DNA from: Andrena cerasifolii
Taxonomy: Eukaryota > Arthropoda > Insecta > Hymenoptera > Andrenidae
DNA: 64,000 nucleotides
Direction of reading: 5' to 3'
Assembly: GCF_050908995.1 (NCBI RefSeq)
Contig: NC_135130.1
Span: forward strand, 6,689,001 to 6,753,000
Below the pieces are notes generated by a model that saw only the letters and a program-made list of their open reading frames with translations, did no database searches and was not told where the DNA came from. Shown here one piece after another: positions 1 through 10,000 of this stretch (position 1 is its first letter; every line of letters begins with the position of its first letter). A program made the translations under genes and the position numbers.

Positions 1-280
1 TGCTCGAAAACGCCACTTGAGGGAGGTTTGCGGTCTTCCCTAATTTTGTCCCGGTGTTTATTTGTCTCCCTTTTTTAAACAACCTCGCCCCTTCTTTAGG
101 CTTTAGGTGCAGATAGGTGGGCGGAGGGACCACGACGAGTGTTCTCTCGAATGGAATCGGGCTTAACTTGTAGGACCCAATGAGTATTAACTACCTCTGA
201 TACATTATCCGATTCGATTGGAGCAGAGACTCTATTTGGTACATACTTTCTACGCTCGTTGGTAGTGTCTTGAAACTCAC
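1..280 (-). other. Intron of the left-edge gene
   Basis: Begins with the GTGAGT donor read on the minus strand at 280-275. No acceptor followed by a plausible coding run is visible before the window edge. Confidence 0.5.
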
Positions 281-1124
281 CGTAAGATTTGTCACGTTTC
301 TCCGTCCCCGACGTGGACTTGGACACAGGAACCCGTCGATCGGTCAGCAACAAGCCCTCGTTTCTGGGAAGGACGACCTGGTTCCCAAAGCCGCCGCCTT
401 CGTTCGCGAAGCTCACCGCTGAGATAGTAGATTGCTGGCCCGAGACCAGGTGTCCAACCGCGTAGCACGACCCGCTCAAGTTGGAGAACGGGTCCTGGAG
501 TTCCTCCAAGTACGTGGACGAGGGTGATGACGGGGAATCCACGTTGCCCAGCAGGGACGTGGGGTCGCCCCTGATCAGGCTCAGGTCGAACTCGTCTGTG
601 GCGGTTTGCATGGGACCGGTGAACCCTTGGTCCTCTGTCTGCGAGTGCAGAATGAGGGGCAAGGACACCGTCCCGTCGTCGTGGTACTCCTGGTAATCCT
701 GGTAGGTCTGGTACTCGGGGTAAACCGTGTTGCAGAAGCTGCGGGAGAAGGAGAACGCGGAACCGACGGAAGGTAGCCTCGCGTTGGGGCAGTCTTGCGC
801 GTTGTTCCACGTTGGAGTGGTCGCCTCGCTTCCGGTGCTACCTGGCGACTTGCCCATGGTGGAGTACTGTTGGCAGGGGTACTGGAAGGCTGCAGTGAGC
901 TGCTCCCAGTCGGTGTACTCCCGAGGGCTGGCGTTATTTGGCAGAATGGGGGACGACACACCGGTATCCGCGTGGGAGGTCGCCCAGCAGGCTTGTTGGG
1001 GGTTGGTGCTCATCGTCGTGATAGTTCCCAGGTGCAGAGAGCCGAAGTCCTCCTGCTTGATGCTCCTGGAGATCCGTTGCACGTCCTCCTCGTTCCTGTC
1101 CGCGTGGTAGTCTTCGAGGTGCAT
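281..1124 (-). CDS. Coding exon of a probable transcription factor (activation region), gene continues off the left edge
   Basis: Open for 281 codons on the minus strand from an ATG at 1124 to a strong splice donor (ACG|GTGAGT, intron from 280 down), ending in phase 1 after the residues EKRDKSY. A splice acceptor (cattcag) at 1230-1224 opens the exon at 1223; the stretch 1223-1125 is also open in this frame, so the ATG at 1124 (context gtcagcATGC) is the likely but not certain start. The protein is rich in Ser, Thr, Tyr, Asp and Glu, with a Tyr-Gln repeat (EYQTYQDYQEYHDD), an acidic patch (TDEFDLSLIRGD) and, near residue 23, IKQED, which fits the SUMO consensus psi-K-x-E. This is typical of an activation domain. 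The basic end EKRDKSY resembles the lead-in to a bZIP basic region, but the DNA-binding exon is not in the window, so the family is a guess. Reading on past the donor gives unrelated residues to a stop at 96, which I treat as intron. Confidence 0.6.
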
Positions 1125-1230
1125 GCTGACGGCTGGCGGCTGTAGTTTGAAGAGAACTGTGAGATGTAGCTGGTGGAACGATGGGGAGGATAGGATGCTG
1201 GAGGATTCACAAAGCCAGGATAACTGAATG

Positions 1231-3338
1231 GGAGCTCCAGAAATGTTTAACAGCTCTCCAATTTAAATTAAAAGAACCGATCAAAGAACCTCCCAATGAG
1301 GCACCAGGAGAATAACATTCTGAAGAACCCCAACTACCACCCAGAAATTTACAAACCACCGAGGATCATTGAGCAAATTCAAACAGCACCAAGAACAATT
1401 TCGCAATATTCGTTATCCAGATCGAATTACTGCTTCCACTTGCCACTTACAAGATCAGCGCGTCGTAGATGCGACTTCCCAAACCGCACGTCGCCTATCA
1501 GCTCGATTAGCTTATCACTCGCTCCTTGGAGGGTACAGGGCAGCGTGGCACGCGCGCTCGCGCGATCTTAATCACAGATAGGCGATGAGAGAGTAAGCAG
1601 GGTGACCGACTGTGCGCGGTGCTCGCGATGTAACTGACCCCGAGATAAGGAGGTACAGCCCTGGCCAGCGCACCCGTTCCCGCGTCTCCACGAAGACTAT
1701 CAGCCAGGACAAGACATCGCTGCGTTTTTCCAAGCAGACAACGGGACAGCCAGCGGCGAGGATCCCCTCCACCCTTGCCGAGGAGCAAAGGGAAGAAGCC
1801 TTCGAGAAGGGTACGCGCCGCCCACTCGCGTGGCCGCTCCGTTTCCCCCCTCGAGGAAGAGGAGACGACGCGCACCGAGGCGCTCGTGCATCATCCGATG
1901 CACTTGCCCCTGCACCCGACGTTCCTTCAGTCCTTCGGTTGCCGCATATCGGGGTGGCAAGGGGCACACACATCTGCGCGCACGTCTGTCGTCTCCCTTT
2001 TTCGTGCCTCTCCATTCCAATTCGTGGCCGTCGTTTTCTTTCCCCCGTTTTTTTCCCCACTGCTCCGTGCATAGATTCCTGGAACGATTATGTTGGATTG
2101 TTTCAGAGGACAACGTCGCCGGGCCCCGTCCAAGGGGATTGCATCATTTGCTGATATCCCCTTTTTGTTGCTTCGCGCATTCCTTTGGCGATGGTGTCGA
2201 AGGGAGGGTCAGGTGACGGTGTATCGGTAATCGTGACCGCCCTATCTGGGTCTGCTGTTATTTCGGGTAGGTACAAGGGGTGCAATTTTGGAGGTTATGG
2301 CTGAGAGTAATTGGATTGCAATTGGGTAATTTAGTGATGATTTAGTGGGTGGGGATCGGCAACCCTTTGAGATCTCGCTGGAATATTCCCCAGTCGTAGC
2401 GCAGCGAATGTAGCTGAGGCAGAAAGAGGGAGAATGGGGAGGGGGTGCTTAGGCCGATCTCTCGTCGGTCGAACCCCGAGAATCGGGTGCGGGGGCAAAA
2501 AACGTAAAACCAGCTGCCGCACACGCGTCACTTATTAACAACAGCTTCTTCGCGCGCACACATGAGGGCAAAGTCGTTCACTCCTTCCTCCTATTACAGC
2601 TTACTATTATTTCACCCGACCTCCCCGTTCTCCTCTTCACTCGCACGCCTTTCAGGCTTTCGCGCGACCACGCTTGATATCTGCCGCGTTTATTGGGCAA
2701 CCGTGGCTCGTTTCCAAGACGCTCGCTGGAACAGCGGTCTTTGACTCGTAACTCCGGACAGTCACGGAATCAGAAGCGAGAACAAGCAGAGTTTGATGCA
2801 GCAATTGAAATTGTGTGCCAAACTACCAATTTCTACCGTTGCATAGTCCCAAAGGTTTATCACACTGAAGCGCAACTGTTGCACCGAGGACTGAGAAACG
2901 TTCTGGTAGAGTGCTGGGATGAATGAATGACGAACGAATTGTCCTTCCATTCATCACCGGGCCAATTGAAAACGCATTGTTATGATTCCAGAACGATTCT
3001 CGCGACAGCGTTGTCTTATACAAGCTGTTGTGCTCCCAGTTTCTTCTACAGAGCGGGGTACGCGCACACAGCCACTCCTCCGTGCATCCTCCTACTCACC
3101 CCCTTGTATATACACGCGCGCCTGTGCATCTTGACTCCTGGCACGCACGCACACACACAGCTACACACGCATGCGGTCGCAGTTGCATCTTATGGTCGGG
3201 TTATACGTCATATTACCGGGTAGATAAGTGATAGAGTGGCACATGTGGCCTGCCAGCCCTCTATGCTTACATTACACATACTATGCTCGCTCTCGGGCAC
3301 GCTTTTTTGCTGGGGCACCTGTCAACTCCGTACCATAG
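1231..3338. other. Non-coding stretch upstream of the left-edge gene, with a GC-rich island
   Basis: About 1440-2100 is GC-rich and open in several frames on both strands, as expected of a high-GC 5' region rather than of overlapping genes. A minus-strand donor-like GTGAGT lies near 3093. About 3060-3175 is rich in CA/CGCA dinucleotides. It may hold the promoter and 5' exons of the minus-strand gene, but I cannot place them. Confidence 0.35.
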
Positions 3339-3528
3339 TCACCGCATGTGTACGACTGCCATTAAAATAAATATACTGGAAAAAGGATTTCGATCGTGCA
3401 CCCCATACGGATGCAATAACAGAAAGAGAACGACGGAGGGGGAAGATATAGGTAATCTCGACGAACGTTTGATAAGTGCACATTTAGAAGAACCTCTTCC
3501 ATCATTTGTAGATGAAACTGAGTTCTAA
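3339..3528 (+). CDS. Possible terminal exon of an unknown plus-strand gene
   Basis: After a pyrimidine-containing tract ending in taccatag (AG at 3337-3338) the reading frame runs to TAA at 3526-3528. The end of the peptide (GEDIGNLDERLISAHLEEPL, then PSFVDETEF) reads like real coding sequence, and an upstream run has two cysteines followed by a tribasic RKR. No upstream exon or start could be tied to it, and no family is recognised. It could equally be a chance open frame in spacer DNA between the aladin 3' end and the left-edge gene. Confidence 0.18.
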
Positions 3529-4016
3529 TAGAAGTTTGTATTACGAATCATCTACAATGCAGGAGTAACGTTTGGAGAAGATTCTCCCTGTACACTTTTC
3601 ATCGGTATAATCATTTTTGTGGCCGTTGGTAATGCGTATGTGTCAAGTAGAAATGATGGAGCATGTTCGAGGAGAGTATATTTAGGACGATGGAACGATT
3701 AATTTGTGTGTTGTAGCGGTGGGTAGAAGGTATTGGAAATAGTGCGGGACGCATCACGCACGTACGTGTCGGCGGTTCAGCATTCGGTCAAGCGACGTAA
3801 AAATAGAAAGACGTGCGCTCTGCATGTGACTTCGTATAATTAGGTACCGAACTCGAGCCGTCGCGTTGTATGTCCCATACGTTAGGAAGCTAAAGCGTTA
3901 GAGAGCCTAACACGGGACCAGCGATTCTTTTTTTTCCGTTTTCAACCCGTCAGCGGGCTGACGGTTATGAAATATTATATAATTCTTCCTGAAACGCGGC
4001 AACCGTATGCGCACTG
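3529..4016. other. Spacer downstream of the aladin gene
   Basis: No coding signal. It contains a small inverted repeat (caacccgtcagcgggctg near 3943) and lies between the aladin poly(A) signal and the candidate exon on the other strand. Confidence 0.4.
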
Positions 4017-4022
4017 TTTATT
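4017..4022 (-). terminator. Poly(A) signal AATAAA of the aladin gene
   Basis: The plus strand reads tttatt, so the minus strand reads AATAAA, about 130 nt past the aladin stop codon. It is the first canonical signal downstream of the stop. Confidence 0.6.
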
Positions 4023-4154
4023 CCTTCTTCAAGCTCGATTTAACAAAAATATTTGGGACTCTCGAGCGTACACTGGTATATACAAGTATCAAAAACGTAT
4101 GAAAACACGAAGCGACGATTGTTGTACGGCTTTTCTTCTTACATAGTGTCGAAG

Positions 4155-6004
4155 TTAACCGTACGTAGCGCTTAAATCGAAGTTATATGTATCGTGTCTG
4201 ATCGTGAACGTGTGAGAGAGTGACGAAGAAGTTACGTTCACGTTGGGATGATCCTCTTTCTCGACGATTGGGAAATGCTGTATGCGCCCGCTGCTCCAAG
4301 CGATCGTTAAGCAAACAACGGAGGAGGGACTGCTGCAGTTCTGGTAGAAATTCATGCAATTAGGGACTTCTCCGGGGAAGCCCTTGATAAGGCAGCCTGG
4401 TTTCATCTCGACTACACGCGACATGTTCCTCACTGTTGGCTTCACTAACGCGATCCAAGGGCTATCCTAAATAATCAAGAAATCCATCGTTAGCGTCCTT
4501 GATTCGGGAGGATAGACACCTCTGAAGGAACTGTACCTGGAAGAGTATAGCGAGGTACTTTCCCGTGGGATCCCACTCCATTGCAACTACTCTGCCACCG
4601 ACGGTAACGTAATCATCGTCCGATGTGAAGTTCACTTTCGTCAGATCTATGAGTGGCACGGCCATTTTTGCATCGTCGAGGGAGGCTTTCTTCACGTCGA
4701 AAATATTTTCTCGCAACGGCAGGGAGAAGATTGTCGCGGGATCCTCGGTCGACGTGAATAGTAGAGTCAAATTGGGTCCGAAGCATGCAGCGGCCACTCG
4801 ACCGCTAGGAACTGTCCATTTCTCTGCGCGCCACAACGTTGCCACACCGGTGTTCCAAACTCTGTGCATAGAGTCCCGCGTGAAATTGAAAGGTACATTT
4901 GACTAAGGCTATAGTATCGTACCTGAATACATTCCTACATGTCGCCGCGAAGAGTTGAGAGCCACAGGACGACCAGCGCGTAAAGCTCAAGCCACCTCCG
5001 CCGACTCGCCTCAATGGAACACCTTCCTTCTTACACGTATCCCAAATGATCATATTTGCGTCTGCTGGGGAACAAGACACCAGCAGATCACCCTGTGGAT
5101 GCCACGTGACGCTTGTAACTGGCGCATGATTCCTCTGCTTGAGCAACACTGCGTGGCTAAGAGAGTTACTGGCTGCGCCTAGTTCTATCGTCCAGACTAG
5201 GACACCTATGTGACACGCCACTGCCAATTCCTTGCCAGCGAGCGGCCTCCAGCTTACGCAGGAGACTGATTTCTGAGCGCTGTGCCTTAATATCGGCACC
5301 GACAGTATTCCTTGGGAAAAGATACGTATACGATCGTCCCTCGTGACTACAGCCAGCCGTGCGCAATGGGGATGCCAAGAAAGACACCGGATCTAAAAAG
5401 CGAAGTTAAGAACTAGCCATAAATTGGTTAAAAACTATCAAGCGAGTGGTAATGATTTCTTACGAGAGCCATATCCCAATCCCTTGACTGAACAACATCT
5501 GCGACTGACCCTGACCCGATGGTAGGCAAGATTTCTCTTTGATATATCCCTTTATCCATTAAATCTACTACCCACTTGAGTCTGAAATTGAGATGTAACG
5601 TTAACCTCGGGAAGAAATTTACAGTCGTTCGGTTGTCATTAAGACCTTGTGGCTATCCAATGTACAGCTGCCGTGACCTCCTCCGGATCCGTGGCTGCAG
5701 CGAGGCAAATAGCTTCGGCCAGCCCCTTCTCCCGCCATACACTGGCGATTCTTTTAAAGATACTATCATAGACTGGCAGGAACAGATCGTCAGCGCAGAC
5801 TGTGCGGGCTGTCTCGCGTGCGGTCAGAATATCAGGGGCAATTGAGACCTCTGGATATTCTCGCAGGTACTTGGAGAAAGGCTGCAGCTCGTCCTGCAGC
5901 CTTTCGTACTCGCAATACTGCAATGTATTCCCAATGAACCCAACAGTTGCCAGATCATCGAAGGAAGGGGAATTAAAGTCTTGCAACGACAATATTTTCA
6001 TCAT
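4155..6004 (-). CDS. Aladin: Aladin (AAAS), WD-repeat nucleoporin, complete
   Basis: Five coding exons on the minus strand: 6004-5646, 5581-5464, 5392-4923, 4861-4537 and 4466-4155. They total 1584 nt and join in phase to 527 residues, close to human aladin (546). Introns are only 61-71 nt, all GT-AG; the first donor (AAG|GTCTTA) is weak but its phase fits. Recognisable blocks in order: an N-terminal helical part ending in SIFKRIASVWREKGL (human has VWKRCINIWRDVGL), then WD-type strands with LSWHPHCARLAVVTRDD, VSWRPLAGKELAVAC, VTSVTWHPQGDLLVSCSP (human VTSLAWAPSGGRLLSASP), FRVWNTG, MEWDPTGKYLAILF (human VWDPSGERLAVL) and, near the end, IAWSSGRIQHFPI (human VGWSTGRIAHIPL). Aladin is a scaffold-associated nuclear pore protein, held there by Ndc1, and is needed for selective nuclear import and spindle function. 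The start has MM; the second Met could also be used. No truncation is seen. Confidence 0.95.
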
Positions 6005-7006
6005 GCTCCTCCGTTCTGCAACTACTTTATTTATTTAACCTATAAAGACAAAGGAAGGAAGCTTCCTATTATAATCGTACAATTTCGTCGCATAAAACTT
6101 ACATACGATATGAGATAAAGGAGTAACAAAAAGTGATACAGAAGTCAAGATGCATCTATATATACATTGCTGCGAAACATAACCTAAAATAAATTGAACC
6201 CAATGAACAGTATCGCGAATCAACGACATTCCCGCAAAGATACATTATCGATAAAAGCAAACATCGCTTGCAAAAAGTGTTCGAAAACACTTGAGCATGG
6301 AAAATCCGAGTTCGTACCTGGCTACGACTGAAGCCGGATAAAATGGCGAGAGACGGTTTACATCGGTCGCCATGGCAACCGCCGTTGGGGGGCGTGGCAA
6401 GCGGCGATCGTCTGCGCAGGCGCGGACCAGCCGCCGTTCGATTCGTCTGAATCAAAGAGATGAAATTCGAATCGATTTCACCGCCACTGATTTGCATGTC
6501 ACTCGTTAATTTTCCGCTCGGGTTGCACGTTTTACTACAAACAATCGGCGAGAGCGTGCTCCCCGCGAGTAAGCCGGTCTCTGTTAAATAAGAGCGGGAC
6601 GAGAAGTTGTCGGTGCGACGGTGCGCGTCCAAGTGACATGGGGCTAGAGTAGGGGGCAACGAGCGCAAGGGTGGGGACCATTTAGGGAGGGATGAGGTGG
6701 GGACAGCAGTGTGCGGTCGCTATTCGTGCGGCGAGAATTACGTATTAGAGTTGTCTTCTGCTACGGGCAGGCATCGCTCGTCCGGTAGTTCCGTTCCCAA
6801 AAAGCTTCTTCTGTCGGGTAGACGAGCGACACGGGACACACTCGCTCGGCGGACATTCGATAAGATGCTACCGCGAAGGTAGCGGCGAAATTTGTCGCGG
6901 TCGCCAACAATGATTTCGGCGGAGCTTTCGTCCTAGAAAAGTCGGCCGAGATTACTGGGAAGACGAGAGACAGAAGGGAGGAGGACCAGCTCGGTCTTCG
7001 CGAGAG
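6005..7006. promoter_or_regulatory. Divergent promoter region between aladin and the 1262-residue gene
   Basis: The two start codons face away from each other across 1.0 kb. The half nearer 7007 (about 6330-7006) is GC-rich and holds an RFX-type X-box. No TATA box is obvious for either gene. A purine-rich run just before 7007 is probably 5' UTR of the plus-strand gene. Confidence 0.5.
6366..6379. promoter_or_regulatory. RFX-type X-box
   Basis: GTCGCCATGGCAAC matches the X-box consensus GTNRCC-N(1-3)-RGYAAC with a 2-nt spacer at every defined position. It lies about 360 bp upstream of the aladin start and 630 bp upstream of the divergent start. Confidence 0.5.
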
Positions 7007-7061
7007 ATGGGCAAGAAGGGTTCCAAGCGAAAGACCCGATGGAAAAATCTCAGCATTGATG
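7007..7061 (+). CDS. Exon 1 of the 1262-residue gene
   Basis: ATG in a good context (gagagATGG), 18 codons of a very basic peptide plus one base, then donor ATG|GTGAGT. Phase 1 matches the acceptor at 47829, where G+TT makes Val 19. Confidence 0.7.
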
Positions 7062-10000
7062 GTGAGTGAGTTGCAAACATCCCGACGTTACCCCGTGCAA
7101 GCCCTGGCCGACCGCTCGTGCAATCTCCCTCGGTCGATTCATCTATCATACCCGAAACCGAGAGCCGCGCCATATGACATCTACGCGGGGTTCTGTTACA
7201 GTCGAGCGGAGTTCGCCTGGGAACTGTCGTCTCGCGTTGTCCGAAGTGTCCCCTGCTGACACGCCACACTGTGGGCACTCGTGGGCCCCCGACGCGCCGT
7301 GTTTGATGCTGTAGTTCTCTCGTAAGCGAGGAAAAAAAAAACCATCCAAGAGCATGGGGGTAAACAAGAGCATGGGGCCACTGTCGCGAGTACGTAACGC
7401 TTGACCCGGTGACAGCGCGATGTTCTCGGCGAAACTCGCTGTGTTCCGCCCGGGACAGAATCGTTTCCAGCCCCGTGCATCGATCCGTGTACATTCCGCT
7501 CACTTGATTCTGCCCGCTGTGCATATATGCGTCGGAGCTTGATGGCGAGGTAAGGTCGCGTGTAGAGCGGTCGCTCTAGCTAGACAGGCATGTTGCAAGG
7601 AGGAGAGTCGCGGAGGGTACAGTCGATGCCCACTTGCATATGCACGGTGGCCAGAATCGACTGTACCCTCCATGGCTCTCCTTGCAACATGCCTGTCTAT
7701 CTAGGCAACCGCTCTACACGCGACCTTACCTCACCGCCAAGCTCAATTCTCATGGAAACTTCCTCCTGTTTCTCTGCCTCAGTCCACCCCCCTTGGTCGT
7801 CGGAGGTGTACTCCGTCGACACGGCCCCACTCCGCATACGCTGCCTCCATCTATACACAGCCCGGTGACACGGCTAGGGTAAACTCGTGTGCAAAAATCG
7901 CACGCTCTGTCTCGCCACCGTGTGCTCGCGTTAACTTATCTCAGAACCGTGTGGTGTGGTTCCTACGCAGGGTGGCATCCCCTCTCGCCATGGCAGTCCT
8001 CTAACGTGGCCTTGCTCGAGGCAGCTTCGCAGGTTTTAGACGCGAGAATTGAAACTGTAGAAAGCTTCGACGAGGAGGAAGACTCATACTGGCCACGAGG
8101 AGAAGTAAGAGACGCAGATTAGGGGAATGTGCTTTGAACAGTTCTGAGGGACTCGGTTGAAATCAGCGTCCGACTGGGGCAGACGGAGCGCAGAATTGTT
8201 GGAAGTTCGTGCGTTCGATGGAAATGCCACCCACGTGACTTTCTTACGCAGTTTCCAACGATCGATTAGCTTTCCCATGCCCCGGTTTGACAGGACCCGG
8301 AGGTTCCAAATTTGTACGTGCTTCCAGGGCACTTATCTCGCTGAAGGTAATCGAGGCTATTAGGGAGATGAAAATATATCGAGGAGAGATCAAGGGACGC
8401 CCGTCAAGAATGCAATAAAATTACACTTTCTAAGTAGCCAAGTTTTTCTGCCATCGTCCTTGACGCATGGGACTTTGCGTTACACGCAAATAGATTGATT
8501 TCCATCTGTTCACTGACTCTCTGCTGATTCCAAGTGGATATCTTCGATTTCTCAGTGGTATGCACATTCGCGGTAGGATCTTGGTGTTTTCATACAGCCC
8601 AGGGTGTGCACGTGGTCACCGAACGGTGGCCATTATCCTTTTCAGTGAAAGTGGTGGCTGTCGCGTGCATTCTGCCCTCTCGTCATTCCGATTATTGCAT
8701 AAGAGATCGCGGCATGTCTCGTATCATGCGACCATGCAACTCGGACTCGAGAGAAACGACACTTCGTGTCTCCTAACCTAACAACGCTCAGAAAGCAGAA
8801 CGCACTTGTACAGATGGCGGTATGTGGCAGTAGACATGTTGGATCCCATGGGAAAGCGAGGAAACGTGGTGTCCTTCGAGGCCAGTTTAACAATAACGTC
8901 TCATTGGCATAAACTAAAAAGATATAGGGACTGAAACACGTGCAGCAAAAAGAGAAGTTCATTCCTCCATCAGAATTAGTAGCTAATCTGTTCCCCTACG
9001 AATTTTAACTACGATACGAATTTACATATCCCAGGCGAGTGTACAAAACATTGGATCAGTGTTAATCGCACGATAATCTCCGAATGTAACAGCGCAGAAT
9101 TTTCCCAGCGTTATCGCTGGATGCTTTTACACCGTTTGCTCTTTTTATCTTCTATATTCCCAAAGTCTCGATTCCACGCTTGCTTGGTTCCAGCGTTTAT
9201 CAGGGCAGCTTGCGTTATCGCCGCCCGATAAGGTTACGAGGGTTCACGCAAGTAGCTAGATCTCGCGGCAGATTTACCGAAGGAATTTTCTTCCGACGTT
9301 TCTGAATCCACCTCCAGGGGAATAAACTATCGTGGAAATAAATTTTTTACAGACTTCTGTCGAACTTGCGCTTACTTCGAAATCCGTTGCAGATTCAGTC
9401 ACCTGATCGTAGCTGCCTGTTTTTAAAAAGAAAAGTGACATTTCTCCCTTTCTGCTCCATCGTTGCACCAGTTATTCGCGAGGGAAGCGCGTCCGGCGTT
9501 AATAAACACGGAGCGTTCCGCGCGTATCTCGCTTTCGTTTTCGCTCGTCTCCGTTTCGTATTGAATGGGCAATTATGGTCGCCGGTTCGAACGGGAGTTT
9601 CATAGATGATAAACAGCATGGGGTCACCGGTGTTAATGGTAAACGTAAACAGAGGTGTAGCAGCGATCTCCGCGTTTCAGTACCGAACCTTCTACCCGGC
9701 GATCTCGAAAACTCGAGCCGCGTAATGATTTCAAAACGCCCAGGTTTCGCGCGCTTTTATGCGGCGCAGTGGGGGAAGCGCGTTTGGCGCGTTTTCTCTG
9801 CTAATTAACCACGCTGAATATTTTCCTGCGGCTCTCGAAATGGCTGCAATAAAAAATAATTGTATTATCTGCGAATGCTGATGAACGTTCGTGCCTTAAG
9901 AAACTGAGGCATTGGAGCACCTGTTCGATTGCAATTTATTCCATTGGGAATAGAAAATAATTTTCCAGCGGGGGTGAAAGTTGAGATGAAATCATTCTAA

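Noticed and set aside
1572..2154. Overlapping open frames of 130-180 codons on both strands
   Set aside because: A GC-rich island depletes stop codons in all frames. No splice sites or recognisable protein segments.
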